A stretch of 64,000 nucleotides of DNA from Ascidia mentula (GCA_947561715.1 OX387197.1:16365001-16429000), one strand, 5' to 3'. Counted from the first letter of the stretch, positions 47,345 through 61,519 are shown. Translations and numbers: made by a program. The notes: generated by a model from the letters alone, not told the origin.

Positions 47345-48529
47345 CCATTGTTAAGTGGGTCGCGAAAAAAACAGAGTCCAGCCTATGTCGCCCATTGTTA
47401 AGTGGGCTTGGGGCTCGAAAAAAACAGAGTCCAGCCTATCCCACCCAGTCTTAACTTCGGCCCTATCTAGCCCATTGTTAAGTGGGTCGCGAAAAAAAAA
47501 GAGTCCAGCCTATGTCGCCCATTGTTAAGTGGGCTTGGGGCTCGAAAAAAACAGAGTCCAGCCTGTCCCACCCAGTCTTAACTTCGGCCCTATCTAGCCC
47601 ATTGTTAAGTGGGTCGCGAAAAAAACAGAGTCCAGCCTATCCCACCCAGTCTTAACTTCAGCCCTATCTCGCCCATTGTTAAGTGGGTCGCGAAAAAAAC
47701 AGAGTCCAGCCTATGTCTCCCATTGTTAAGTGGGCTTGGGGCTCGAAAAAAACAGAGTCCAGCCTATCCCACCCAGTCTTAACTTCGGCCCTATCTAGCC
47801 CATTGTTAAGTGGGTCGCGATAAAAACAGCCTATCCCACCCAGTCTTAACTTCGGCCCTATCTAGCCCATTGTTAAGTGGGTCGCGAAAAAAACAGAGTC
47901 CAGCCTATGTCTCCCATTGTTAAGTGGGCTTGGGGCTCGAAAAAAACAGAGTCCAGCCTATCCCACCCAGTCTTAACTTCGGCCCTATCTCGCCCATTGT
48001 TAAGTGGGTCGCGAAAAAAACAGAGTCCAGCCTATGTCGCCCATTGTTTAGTGGGCTTGGGGCTCGAAAAAAACAGAGTCCAGCCTATCCCACCCAGTCT
48101 TAACTTCGGCCCTATCTAGCCCATTGTTAAGTGGGTCGCGAAAAAAACAGAGTCCAGCCTATGTCGCCCATTGTTAAGTGGGCTTGGGGCTCGAAAAAAA
48201 CAGAGTCCAGCCTATCCCACCCAGTCTTAACTTCGGCCCTATATAGCCCATTGTTAAGTGGGTCGCGAAAAAAACAGAGTCCAGCCTATCCCACCCAGTC
48301 TTAACTTCAGCCCTATCTCGCCCATTGTTAAGTGGGTCGCGAAAAAAACAGAGTCCAGCCTATGTCTCCCATTGTTAAGTGGGCCTGGGGCTAGAAAAAA
48401 ACAGAGTCCAGCCTATCCCACCCAGTCTTATCTTCGGCCCTATCTAGCCCATTGTTAAGTGGGTCGCGAAAAAAACAGAGTCCAGCCTATGTCTCCCATT
48501 GTTAAGTGGGCTTGGGGCTCGAAAAAAAC

Positions 48530-50720
48530 AGAGTCCAGCCTATCCCACCCAGTCTTAACTTCGGCCCTATCTCGCCCATTGTTAAGTGGGTCGCGAAAAA
48601 AACAGAGTCCAGCCAATGTCGCCCATTGTTAAGTGGGCTTGGGGCTCGAAAAAAACAGAGTCCAGCCAATGTCTCCCATTGTTAAGTGGGCTTGGGGCTC
48701 GAAAAAAACAGAGTCCAGCCTATCTCACCCAGTCTTAACTTCGGCCCTATCTCGCCCATTGTTAAGTGGGTCGCGAAAAAAACAGAGTCCAGCCTATGTC
48801 TCCCATTGTTAAGTGGGCTTTGGGCTCGAAAAAAACAGAGTCCAGCCTATCCCACCCAGTCTTAACTTCGGCCCTATCTCGCCCATTGTTAAGTGGGTCG
48901 CGAAAAAAACAGAGTCCAGCCTATGTCGCCCATTGTTAAGTGGGCTTGGGGCTCGAAAAAATCGGAGTCCAGCCTATCCCACCCAGTCTTAACTTCGGCC
49001 CTATCTAGCCCATTGTTAAGTGGGTGGCGAAAAAAACAGAGTTCAGCCTATGTCTCCCATTGTTAAGTGGGCTTGGGGCTAGAAAAAAACAGAGTCCAGC
49101 CTATCCCACCCAGTCTTAACTTCGGCCCTATCTCGCCCATTGTTAAGTGGGTCGCGAAAAAAACAGAGTCCAGCCCATGTCTCCCATTGTTAAGTGGGCT
49201 TGGGGCTCGAAAAAAACAGAGTCCAGCCTATCCCACCCAGTCTTAACTTCGGCCCTATCTCGCCCATTGTTAAGTGGGTCGCGAAAAAAACAGAGTCCAG
49301 CCTATGTCGCCCATTGTTAAGTGGGCTTGGGGTTCGAAAAAAACAGAGTCCAGCCTATCCCACCCAGTCTTAACTTCGGCCCTATCTAGCCCATTGTTAA
49401 GTGGGTCGCGATAAAAACAGCCTATCCCACCCAGTCTTAACTTCGGCCCTATCTAGCCCATTGTTAAGTGGGTCGCGAAAAAAACAGAGTCCAGCCTATG
49501 TCGCCCATTGTTAAGTGGGCTTGGGGCTCGAAAAAAACAGAGTCCAGCCTATCCCACCCAGTCTTAACTTCGGCCCTATCTCGCCCATTGTTAAGTGGGT
49601 CGCGAAAAAAACAGAGTCCAGCCTATGTCGCCCATTGTTAAGTGGGCTTGGGGCTCGAAAAAAACAGAGTCCAGCCTGTCCCACCCAGTCTTAACTTCGG
49701 CCCTATCTAGCCCATTGTTAAGTGGGTCGCGAAAAAAACAGAGTCCAGCCTATCCCACCCAGTCTTAACTTCAGCCCTATCTCGCCCATTGTTAAGTGGG
49801 TCGCGAAAAAAACAGAGTCCAGCCTATGTCTCCCATTGTTAAGTGGGCTTGGGGCTCGAAAAAAACAGAGTCCAGCCTATCCCACCCAGTCTTAACTTCG
49901 GCCCTATCTCGCCCATTGTTAAGTGGGTCGCGAAAAAAACAGAGTCCAGCCTATGTCGCCCATTGTTAAGTGGGCTTGGGGCTCGAAAAAAACAGAGTCC
50001 AGCCTATCCCACCCAGTCTTAACTTCGGCCCAATCTAGCACATTGTTAAGTGGGTCGCGATAAAAACAGCCTATCCCACCCAGTCTTAACTTCGGCCCTA
50101 TCTAGCCCATTGTTAAGTGGGTCGCGAAAAAAACAGAGTCCAGCCTATGTCGCCCATTGTTAAGTGGGCTTGGGGCTCGAAAAAAACAGAGTCCAGCCTA
50201 TCCCACCCAGTCTTAACTTCGGCCCTATCTCGCCCATTGTTAAGTGGGTCGCGAAAAAAACAGAGTCCAGCCTATGTCGCCCATTGTTAAGTGGGCTTGG
50301 GGCTCGAAAAAAACAGAGTCCAGCCTGTCCCACCCAGTCTTAACTTCGGCCCTATCTAGCCCATTGTTAAGTGGGTCGCGAAAAAAACAGAGTCCAGCCT
50401 ATCCCACCCAGTCTTAACTTCAGCCCTATCTCGCCCATTGTTAAGTGGGTCGCGAAAAAAACAGAGTCCAGCCTATGTCTCCCATTGTTAAGTGGGCTTG
50501 GGGCTCGAAAAAAACAGAGTCCAGCCTATCCCACCCAGTCTTAACTTCGGCCCTATCTAGCCCATTGTTAAGTGGGTCGCGATAAAATCAGCCTATCCCA
50601 CCCAGTCTTAACTTCGGCCCTATCTAGCCCATTGTTAAGTGGGTCGCGAAAAAAACAGAGTCCAGCCTATGTCTCCCATTGTTAAGTGGGCTTGGGGCTC
50701 GAAAAAAACAGAGTCCAGCC
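48530..50720 (+). repeat. Domain III block K, copy 1 (offset 2,667 bp)
   Basis: It matches 51197-53387, including CAGCCCATGTC (about 49173/51840), GGGGTTCG (49333/52000), the rare CAATCTAGCAC (50031/52698) and GATAAAATC (50581/53248). A further copy begins at 58887 and runs to about 60690. Confidence 0.82.
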
Positions 50721-51196
50721 AATGTCTCCCATTGTTAAGTGGGCTTGGGGCTCGAAAAAAACAGAGTCCAGCCTATCTCACCCAGTCTTAACTTCGGCCC
50801 TATCTCGCCCATTGTTAAGTGGGTCGCGAAAAAAACAGAGTCCAGCCTATGTCTCCCATTGTTAAGTGGGCTTTGGGCTCGAAAAAAACAGAGTCCAGCC
50901 TATCCCACCCAGTCTTAACTTCGGCCCTATCTCGCCCATTGTTAAGTGGGTCGCGAAAAAAACAGAGTCCAGCCAATGTCGCCCATTGTTAAGTGGGCTT
51001 GGGGCTCGAAAAAAACAGAGTCCAGCCAATGTCTCCCATTGTTAAGTGGGCTTTGGGCTCGAAAAAAACAGAGTCCAGCCTATCTCACCCAGTCTTAACT
51101 TCGGCCTTATCTCGCCCATTTTTAAGTGGGTCGCGAAAAAAACAGAGTCCAGCCTATGTCTCCCATTGTTAAGTGGGCTTTGGGCTCGAAAAAAAC

Positions 51197-53387
51197 AGAG
51201 TCCAGCCTATCCCACCCAGTCTTAACTTCAGCCCTATCTCGCCCATTGTTAAGTGGGTCGCGAAAAAAACAGAGTCCAGCCAATGTCGCCCATTGTTAAG
51301 TGGGCTTGGGGCTCGAAAAAAACAGAGTCCAGCCAATGTCTCCCATTGTTAAGTGGGCTTGGGGCTCGAAAAAAACAGAGTCCAGCCTATCTCACCCAGT
51401 CTTAACTTCGGCCCTATCTCGCCCATTGTTAAGTGGGTCGCGAAAAAAACAGAGTCCAGCCTATGTCTCCCATTGTTAAGTGGGCTTTGGGCTCGAAAAA
51501 AACAGAGTCCAGCCTATCCCACCCAGTCTTAACTTCGGCCCTATCTCGCCCATTGTTAAGTGGGTCGCGAAAAAAACAGAGTCCAGCCTATGTCGCCCAT
51601 TGTTAAGTGGGCTTGGGGCTCGAAAAAATCGGAGTCCAGCCTATCCCACCCAGTCTTAACTTCGGCCCTATCTAGCCCATTGTTAAGTGGGTGGCGAAAA
51701 AAACAGAGTTCAGCCTATGTCTCCCATTGTTAAGTGGGCTTGGGGCTAGAAAAAAACAGAGTCCAGCCTATCCCACCCAGTCTTAACTTCGGCCCTATCT
51801 CGCCCATTGTTAAGTGGGTCGCGAAAAAAACAGAGTCCAGCCCATGTCTCCCATTGTTAAGTGGGCTTGGGGCTCGAAAAAAACAGAGTCCAGCCTATCC
51901 CACCCAGTCTTAACTTCGGCCCTATCTCGCCCATTGTTAAGTGGGTCGCGAAAAAAACAGAGTCCAGCCTATGTCGCCCATTGTTAAGTGGGCTTGGGGT
52001 TCGAAAAAAACAGAGTCCAGCCTATCCCACCCAGTCTTAACTTCGGCCCTATCTAGCCCATTGTTAAGTGGGTCGCGATAAAAACAGCCTATCCCACCCA
52101 GTCTTAACTTCGGCCCTATCTAGCCCATTGTTAAGTGGGTCGCGAAAAAAACAGAGTCCAGCCTATGTCGCCCATTGTTAAGTGGGCTTGGGGCTCGAAA
52201 AAAACAGAGTCCAGCCTATCCCACCCAGTCTTAACTTCGGCCCTATCTCGCCCATTGTTAAGTGGGTCGCGAAAAAAACAGAGTCCAGCCTATGTCGCCC
52301 ATTGTTAAGTGGGCTTGGGGCTCGAAAAAAACAGAGTCCAGCCTGTCCCACCCAGTCTTAACTTCGGCCCTATCTAGCCCATTGTTAAGTGGGTCGCGAA
52401 AAAAACAGAGTCCAGCCTATCCCACCCAGTCTTAACTTCAGCCCTATCTCGCCCATTGTTAAGTGGGTCGCGAAAAAAACAGAGTCCAGCCTATGTCTCC
52501 CATTGTTAAGTGGGCTTGGGGCTCGAAAAAAACAGAGTCCAGCCTATCCCACCCAGTCTTAACTTCGGCCCTATCTCGCCCATTGTTAAGTGGGTCGCGA
52601 AAAAAACAGAGTCCAGCCTATGTCGCCCATTGTTAAGTGGGCTTGGGGCTCGAAAAAAACAGAGTCCAGCCTATCCCACCCAGTCTTAACTTCGGCCCAA
52701 TCTAGCACATTGTTAAGTGGGTCGCGATAAAAACAGCCTATCCCACCCAGTCTTAACTTCGGCCCTATCTAGCCCATTGTTAAGTGGGTCGCGAAAAAAA
52801 CAGAGTCCAGCCTATGTCGCCCATTGTTAAGTGGGCTTGGGGCTCGAAAAAAACAGAGTCCAGCCTATCCCACCCAGTCTTAACTTCGGCCCTATCTCGC
52901 CCATTGTTAAGTGGGTCGCGAAAAAAACAGAGTCCAGCCTATGTCGCCCATTGTTAAGTGGGCTTGGGGCTCGAAAAAAACAGAGTCCAGCCTGTCCCAC
53001 CCAGTCTTAACTTCGGCCCTATCTAGCCCATTGTTAAGTGGGTCGCGAAAAAAACAGAGTCCAGCCTATCCCACCCAGTCTTAACTTCAGCCCTATCTCG
53101 CCCATTGTTAAGTGGGTCGCGAAAAAAACAGAGTCCAGCCTATGTCTCCCATTGTTAAGTGGGCTTGGGGCTCGAAAAAAACAGAGTCCAGCCTATCCCA
53201 CCCAGTCTTAACTTCGGCCCTATCTAGCCCATTGTTAAGTGGGTCGCGATAAAATCAGCCTATCCCACCCAGTCTTAACTTCGGCCCTATCTAGCCCATT
53301 GTTAAGTGGGTCGCGAAAAAAACAGAGTCCAGCCTATGTCTCCCATTGTTAAGTGGGCTTGGGGCTCGAAAAAAACAGAGTCCAGCC
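51197..53387 (+). repeat. Domain III block K, copy 2
   Basis: Counterpart of 48530-50720. Between the two copies (50721-51196) lie extra H1B2 monomers with CCAATGTCTCCC and the GGCTTTGGGCTCG head, including a CCCATTTTTAAG variant near 51115. Confidence 0.82.
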
Positions 53388-54919
53388 TATCCCACCCAGT
53401 CTTAACTTCGGCCCTATCTCGCCCATTGTTAAGTGGGTCGCGAAAAAAACAGAGTCCAGCCTATGTCGCCCATTGTTAAGTGGGCTTGGGGCTCGAAAAA
53501 AACAGAGTCCAGCCTATCCCACCCAGTCTTAACTTCGGCCCTATCTAGCACATTGTTAAGTGGGTCGCGAAAAAAACAGAGTCCAGCCTATGTCGCCCAT
53601 TGTTAAGTGGGCTTGGGGCTCGAAAAAAACAGAGTCCAGCCTATCCCACCCAGTCTTAACTTCGGCCCTATATAGCCCATTGTTAAGTGGGTCGCGAAAA
53701 AAACAGAGTCCAGCCTATCCCACCCAGTCTTAACTTCAGCCCTATCTCGCCCATTGTTAAGTGGGTCGCGAAAAAAACAGAGTCCAGCCTATGTCTCCCA
53801 TTGTTAAGTGGGCCTGGGGCTAGAAAAAAACAGAGTCCAGCCTATCCCACCCAGTCTTATCTTCGGCCCTATCTAGCCCATTGTTAAGTGGGTCGCGAAA
53901 AAAACAGAGTCCAGCCTATGTCTCCCATTGTTAAGTGGGCTTGGGGCTCGAAAAAAACAGAGTCCAGCCTATCCCACCCAGTCTTAACTTCGGCCCTATC
54001 TCGCCCATTGTTAAGTGGGTCGCGAAAAAAACAGAGTCCAGCCAATGTCGCCCATTGTTAAGTGGCCTTGGGGCTCGAAAAAAACAGAGTCCAGCCAATG
54101 TCTCCCATTGTTAAGTGGGCTTGGGGCTCGAAAAAAACAGAGTCCAGCCTATCCCACCCAGTCTTAACTTCGGCGCTATCTAGCCCATTGTTAAGTGGGT
54201 CGCGAAAAAAACAGAGTCCAGCCTATGTCTCCCATTGTTAAGTGGGCTTGGGGCTCGAAAAAAACAGAGTCCAGCCTATCCCACCCAGTCTTAACTTCGG
54301 CCCTATCTCGCCCATTGTTAAGTGGGTCGCGAAAAAAACAGAGTCCAGCCTATGTCGCCCATTGTTAAGTGGGCTTGGGGCTCGAAAAAAACAGAGTCCA
54401 GCCTATCCCACCCAGTCTTAACTTCGGCCCTATCTAGCCCATTGTTAAGTGGGTCGCGATAAAAACAGCCTATCCCACCCAGTCTTAACTTCGGCCCTAT
54501 CTAGCCCATTGTTAAGTGGGTCGCGAAAAAAACAGAGTCCAGCCTATGTCGCCCATTGTTAAGTGGGCTTGGGGCTCGAAAAAAACAGAGTCCAGCCTAT
54601 CCCACCCAGTCTTAACTTCGGCCCTATCTCGCCCATTGTTAAGTGGGTCGCGAAAAAAACAGAGTCCAGCCTATGTCGCCCATTGTTAAGTGGGCTTGGG
54701 GCTCGAAAAAAACAGAGTCCAGCCTATCCCACCCAGTCTTAACTTCGGCCCTATCTAGCCCATTGTTAAGTGGGTCGCGAAAAAAAAAGAGTCCAGCCTA
54801 TGTCGCCCATTGTTAAGTGGGCTTGGGGCTCGAAAAAAACAGAGTCCAGCCTGTCCCACCCAGTCTTAACTTCGGCCCTATCTAGCCCATTGTTAAGTGG
54901 GTCGCGAAAAAAACAGAGT

Positions 54920-56257
54920 CCAGCCTATCCCACCCAGTCTTAACTTCAGCCCTATCTCGCCCATTGTTAAGTGGGTCGCGAAAAAAACAGAGTCCAGCCT
55001 ATGTCTCCCATTGTTAAGTGGGCTTGGGGCTCGAAAAAAACAGAGTCCAGCCTATCCCACCCAGTCTTAACTTCGGCCCTATCTAGCCCATTGTTAAGTG
55101 GGTCGCGATAAAAACAGCCTATCCCACCCAGTCTTAACTTCGGCCCTATCTAGCCCATTGTTAAGTGGGTCGCGAAAAAAACAGAGTCCAGCCTATGTCT
55201 CCCATTGTTAAGTGGGCTTGGGGCTCGAAAAAAACAGAGTCCAGCCTATCCCACCCAGTCTTAACTTCGGCCCTATCTCGCCCATTGTTAAGTGGGTCGC
55301 GAAAAAAACAGAGTCCAGCCTATGTCGCCCATTGTTTAGTGGGCTTGGGGCTCGAAAAAAACAGAGTCCAGCCTATCCCACCCAGTCTTAACTTCGGCCC
55401 TATCTCGCCCATTGTTAAGTGGGTCGCGAAAAAAACAGAGTCCAGCCTATGTCGCCCATTGTTAAGTGGGCTTGGGGCTCGAAAAAAACAGAGTCCAGCC
55501 TATCCCACCCAGTCTTAACTTCGGCCCTATCTAGCACATTGTTAAGTGGGTCGCGAAAAAAACAGAGTCCAGCCTATGTCGCCCATTGTTAAGTGGGCTT
55601 GGGGCTCGAAAAAAACAGAGTCCAGCCTATCCCACCCAGTCTTAACTTCGGCCCTATATAGCCCATTGTTAAGTGGGTCGCGAAAAAAACAGAGTCCAGC
55701 CTATCCCACCCAGTCTTAACTTCAGCCCTATCTCGCCCATTGTTAAGTGGGTCGCGAAAAAAACAGAGTCCAGCCTATGTCTCCCATTGTTAAGTGGGCC
55801 TGGGGCTAGAAAAAAACAGAGTCCAGCCTATCCCACCCAGTCTTATCTTCGGCCCTATCTAGCCCATTGTTAAGTGGGTCGCGAAAAAAACAGAGTCCAG
55901 CCTATGTCTCCCATTGTTAAGTGGGCTTGGGGCTCGAAAAAAACAGAGTCCAGCCTATCCCACCCAGTCTTAACTTCGGCCCTATCTCGCCCATTGTTAA
56001 GTGGGTCGCGAAAAAAACAGAGTCCAGCCAATGTCGCCCATTGTTAAGTGGCCTTGGGGCTCGAAAAAAACAGAGTCCAGCCAATGTCTCCCATTGTTAA
56101 GTGGGCTTGGGGCTCGAAAAAAACAGAGTCCAGCCTATCCCACCCAGTCTTAACTTCGGCGCTATCTAGCCCATTGTTAAGTGGGTCGCGAAAAAAACAG
56201 AGTCCAGCCTATGTCTCCCATTGTTAAGTGGGCTTGGGGCTCGAAAAAAACAGAGTC
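54920..56257 (+). repeat. Tandem block duplication L, copy 1 (1,337 bp)
   Basis: It matches 56257-57607 at an offset of 1,337 bp and directly abuts it. It contains the full marker set from CTTCAGCCC to CGGCGCTATC. Copy 2 has GTCTCCCTTTG near 56341. Confidence 0.8.
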
Positions 56258-57607
56258 CAGCCTATCCCACCCAGTCTTAACTTCAGCCCTATCTCGCCCA
56301 TTGTTAAGTGGGTCGCGAAAAAAACAGAGTCCAGCCTATGTCTCCCTTTGTTAAGTGGGCTTGGGGCTCGAAAAAAACAGAGTCCAGCCTATCCCACCCA
56401 GTCTTAACTTCGGCCCTATCTAGCCCATTGTTAAGTGGGTCGCGATAAAAACAGCCTATCCCACCCAGTCTTAACTTCGGCCCTATCTAGCCCATTGTTA
56501 AGTGGGTCGCGAAAAAAACAGAGTCCAGCCTATGTCTCCCATTGTTAAGTGGGCTTGGGGCTCGAAAAAAACAGAGTCCAGCCTATCCCACCCAGTCTTA
56601 ACTTCGGCCCTATCTCGCCCATTGTTAAGTGGGTCGCGAAAAAAACAGAGTCCAGCCTATGTCGCCCATTGTTTAGTGGGCTTGGGGCTCGAAAAAAACA
56701 GAGTCCAGCCTATCCCACCCAGTCTTAACTTCGGCCCTATCTCGCCCATTGTTAAGTGGGTCGCGAAAAAAACAGAGTCCAGCCTATGTCGCCCATTGTT
56801 AAGTGGGCTTGGGGCTCGAAAAAAACAGAGTCCAGCCTATCCCACCCAGTCTTAACTTCGGCCCTATCTAGCACATTGTTAAGTGGGTCGCGAAAAAAAC
56901 AGAGTCCAGCCTATGTCGCCCATTGTTAAGTGGGCTTGGGGCTCGAAAAAAACAGAGTCCAGCCTATCCCACCCAGTCTTAACTTCGGCCCTATATAGCC
57001 CATTGTTAAGTGGGTCGCGAAAAAAACAGAGTCCAGCCTATCCCACCCAGTCTTAACTTCAGCCCTATCTCGCCCATTGTTAAGTGGGTCGCGAAAAAAA
57101 CAGAGTCCAGCCTATGTCTCCCATTGTTAAGTGGGCCTGGGGCTAGAAAAAAACAGAGTCCAGCCTATCCCACCCAGTCTTATCTTCGGCCCTATCTAGC
57201 CCATTGTTAAGTGGGTCGCGAAAAAAACAGAGTCCAGCCTATGTCTCCCATTGTTAAGTGGGCTTGGGGCTCGAAAAAAACAGAGTCCAGCCTATCCCAC
57301 CCAGTCTTAACTTCGGCCCTATCTCGCCCATTGTTAAGTGGGTCGCGAAAAAAACAGAGTCCAGCCAATGTCGCCCATTGTTAAGTGGCTTTGGGGCTCG
57401 AAAAAAACAGAGTCCAGCCAATGTCTCCCATTGTTAAGTGGGCTTGGGGCTCGAAAAAAACAGAGTCCAGCCTATCCCACCCAGTCTTAACTTCGGCGCT
57501 ATCTAGCCCATTGTTAAGTGGGTCGCGAAAAAAACAGAGTCCAGCCTATGTCTCCCATTGTTAAGTGGGCTTGGGGCTCGAAAAAAACAGAGTCCAGCCT
57601 ATCCCAC
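56257..57607 (+). repeat. Tandem block duplication L, copy 2
   Basis: Counterpart of 54920-56257. A GTGGCTTTGG variant near 57387 replaces GTGGCCTTGG. Confidence 0.8.
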
Positions 57608-58886
57608 CCAGTCTTAACTTCGGCCCTATCTCGCCCATTGTTAAGTGGGTCGCGAAAAAAACAGAGTCCAGCCTATGTCGCCCATTGTTAAGTGGGCTTG
57701 GGGCTCGAAAAAAACAGAGTCCAGCCTATCCCACCCAGTCTTAACTTCGGCCCTATCTAGCCCATTGTTAAGTGGGTCGCGATAAAAACAGCCTATCCCA
57801 CCCAGTCTTAACTTCGGCCCTATCTAGCCCATTGTTAAGTGGGTCGCGAAAAAAACAGAGTCCAGCCTATGTCGCCCATTGTTAAGTGGGCTTGGGGCTC
57901 GAAAAAAACAGAGTCCAGCCTATCCCACCCAGTCTTAACTTCGGCCCTATCTCGCCCATTGTTAAGTGGGTCGCGAAAAAAACAGAGTCCAGCCTATGTC
58001 GCCCATTGTTAAGTGGGCTCGGGGCTCGAAAAAAACAGAGTCCAGCCTATCCCACCCAGTCTTAACTTCGGCCCTATCTAGCCCATTGTTAAGTGGGTCG
58101 CGAAAAAAAAAGAGTCCAGCCTATGTCGCCCATTGTTAAGTGGGCTTGGGGCTCGAAAAAAACAGAGTCCAGCCTGTCCCACCCAGTCTTAACTTCGGCC
58201 CTATCTAGCCCATTGTTAAGTGGGTCGCGAAAAAAACAGAGTCCAGCCTATCCCACCCAGTCTTAACTTCAGCCCTATCTCGCCCATTGTTAAGTGGGTC
58301 GCGAAAAAAACAGAGTCCAGCCTATGTCTCCCATTGTTAAGTGGGCTTGGGGCTCGAAAAAAACAGAGTCCAGCCTATCCCACCCAGTCTTAACTTCGGC
58401 CCTATCTAGCCCATTGTTAAGTGGGTCGCGATAAAAACAGCCTATCCCACCCAGTCTTAACTTCGGCCCTATCTAGCCCATTGTTAAGTGGGTCGCGAAA
58501 AAAACAGAGTCCAGCCTATGTCGCCCATTGTTAAGTGGGCTTGGGGCTCGAAAAAAACAGAGTCCAGCCTATCCCACCCAGTCTTAACTTCGGCCCTATA
58601 TAGCCCATTGTTAAGTGGGTCGCGAAAAAAACAGAGTCCAGCCTATCCCACCCAGTCTTAACTTCAGCCCTATCTCGCCCATTGTTAAGTGGGTCGCGAA
58701 AAAAACAGAGTCCAGCCTATGTCTCCCATTGTTAAGTGGGCCTGGGGCTAGAAAAAAACAGAGTCCAGCCTATCCCACCCAGTCTTATCTTCGGCCCTAT
58801 CTAGCCCATTGTTAAGTGGGTCGCGAAAAAAACAGAGTCCAGCCTATGTCTCCCATTGTTAAGTGGGCTTGGGGCTCGAAAAAAAC

Positions 58887-60690
58887 AGAGTCCAGCCTAT
58901 CCCACCCAGTCTTAACTTCGGCCCTATCTCGCCCATTGTTAAGTGGGTCGCGAAAAAAACAGAGTCCAGCCAATGTCGCCCATTGTTAAGTGGGCTTGGG
59001 GCTCGAAAAAAACAGAGTCCAGCCAATGTCTCCCATTGTTAAGTGGGCTTGGGGCTCGAAAAAAACAGAGTCCAGCCTATCTCACCCAGTCTTAACTTCG
59101 GCCCTATCTCGCCCATTGTTAAGTGGGTCGCGAAAAAAACAGAGTCCAGCCTATGTCTCCCATTGTTAAGTGGGCTTTGGGCTCGAAAAAAACAGAGTCC
59201 AGCCTATCCCACCCAGTCTTAACTTCGGCCCTATCTCGCCCATTGTTAAGTGGGTCGCGAAAAAAACAGAGTCCAGCCTATGTCGCCCATTGTTAAGTGG
59301 GCTTGGGGCTCGAAAAAATCGGAGTCCAGCCTATCCCACCCAGTCTTAACTTCGGCCCTATCTAGCCCATTGTTAAGTGGGTGGCGAAAAAAACAGAGTT
59401 CAGCCTATGTCTCCCATTGTTAAGTGGGCTTGGGGCTAGAAAAAAACAGAGTCCAGCCTATCCCACCCAGTCTTAACTTCGGCCCTATCTCGCCCATTGT
59501 TAAGTGGGTCGCGAAAAAAACAGAGTCCAGCCCATGTCTCCCATTGTTAAGTGGGCTTGGGGCTCGAAAAAAACAGAGTCCAGCCTATCCCACCCAGTCT
59601 TAACTTCGGCCCTATCTCGCCCATTGTTAAGTGGGTCGCGAAAAAAACAGAGTCCAGCCTATGTCGCCCATTGTTAAGTGGGCTTGGGGCTCGAAAAAAA
59701 CAGAGTCCAGCCTATCCCACCCAGTCTTAACTTCGGCCCTATCTAGCCCATTGTTAAGTGGGTCGCGATAAAAACAGCCTATCCCACCCAGTCTTAACTT
59801 CGGCCCTATCTAGCCCATTGTTAAGTGGGTCGCGAAAAAAACAGAGTCCAGCCTATGTCGCCCATTGTTAAGTGGGCTTGGGGCTCGAAAAAAACAGAGT
59901 CCAGCCTATCCCACCCAGTCTTAACTTCGGCCCTATCTCGCCCATTGTTAAGTGGGTCGCGAAAAAAACAGAGTCCAGCCTATGTCGCCCATTGTTAAGT
60001 GGGCTTGGGGCTCGAAAAAAACAGAGTCCAGCCTGTCCCACCCAGTCTTAACTTCGGCCCTATCTAGCCCATTGTTAAGTGGGTCGCGAAAAAAACAGAG
60101 TCCAGCCTATCCCACCCAGTCTTAACTTCAGCCCTATCTCGCCCATTGTTAAGTGGGTCGCGAAAAAAACAGAGTCCAGCCTATGTCTCCCATTGTTAAG
60201 TGGGCTTGGGGCTCGAAAAAAACAGAGTCCAGCCTATCCCACCCAGTCTTAACTTCGGCCCTATCTCGCCCATTGTTAAGTGGGTCGCGAAAAAAACAGA
60301 GTCCAGCCTATGTCGCCCATTGTTAAGTGGGCTTGGGGCTCGAAAAAAACAGAGTCCAGCCTATCCCACCCAGTCTTAACTTCGGCCCTATCTAGCACAT
60401 TGTTAAGTGGGTCGCGATAAAAACAGCCTATCCCACCCAGTCTTAACTTCGGCCCTATCTAGCCCATTGTTAAGTGGGTCGCGAAAAAAACAGAGTCCAG
60501 CCTATGTCGCCCATTGTTAAGTGGGCTTGGGGCTCGAAAAAAACAGAGTCCAGCCTATCCCACCCAGTCTTAACTTCGGCCCTATCTCGCCCATTGTTAA
60601 GTGGGTCGCGAAAAAAACAGAGTCCAGCCTATGTCGCCCATTGTTAAGTGGGCTTGGGGCTCGAAAAAAACAGAGTCCAGCCTGTCCCAC
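58887..60690 (+). repeat. Domain III block K, copy 3
   Basis: It matches copy 1 at an offset of 10,357 bp and copy 2 at 7,690 bp. Near 60690 the offset to copy 2 falls to 7,616 because a 74-bp monomer is missing. The match then continues past 61303 (against 53687). Confidence 0.8.
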
Positions 60691-61519
60691 CCAGTCTTAA
60701 CTTCAGCCCTATCTCGCCCATTGTTAAGTGGGTCGCGAAAAAAACAGAGTCCAGCCTATGTCTCCCATTGTTAAGTGGGCTTGGGGCTCGAAAAAAACAG
60801 AGTCCAGCCTATCCCACCCAGTCTTAACTTCGGCCCTATCTAGCCCATTGTTAAGTGGGTCGCGATAAAATCAGCCTATCCCACCCAGTCTTAACTTCGG
60901 CCCTATCTAGCCCATTGTTAAGTGGGTCGCGAAAAAAACAGAGTCCAGCCTATGTCTCCCATTGTTAAGTGGGCTTGGGGCTCGAAAAAAACAGAGTCCA
61001 GCCTATCCCACCCAGTCTTAACTTCGGCCCTATCTCGCCCATTGTTAAGTGGGTCGCGAAAAAAACAGAGTCCAGCCTATGTCGCCCATTGTTAAGTGGG
61101 CTTGGGGCTCGAAAAAAACAGAGTCCAGCCTATCCCACCCAGTCTTAACTTCGGCCCTATCTAGCACATTGTTAAGTGGGTCGCGAAAAAAACAGAGTCC
61201 AGCCTATGTCGCCCATTGTTAAGTGGGCTTGGGGCTCGAAAAAAACAGAGTCCAGCCTATCCCACCCAGTCTTAACTTCGGCCCTATATAGCCCATTGTT
61301 AAGTGGGTCGCGAAAAAAACAGAGTCCAGCCTATCCCACCCAGTCTTAACTTCAGCCCTATCTCGCCCATTGTTAAGTGGGTCGCGAAAAAAACAGAGTC
61401 CAGCCTATGTCTCCCATTGTTAAGTGGGCCTGGGGCTAGAAAAAAACAGAGTCCAGCCTATCCCACCCAGTCTTATCTTCGGCCCTATCTAGCCCATTGT
61501 TAAGTGGGTCGCGAAAAAA

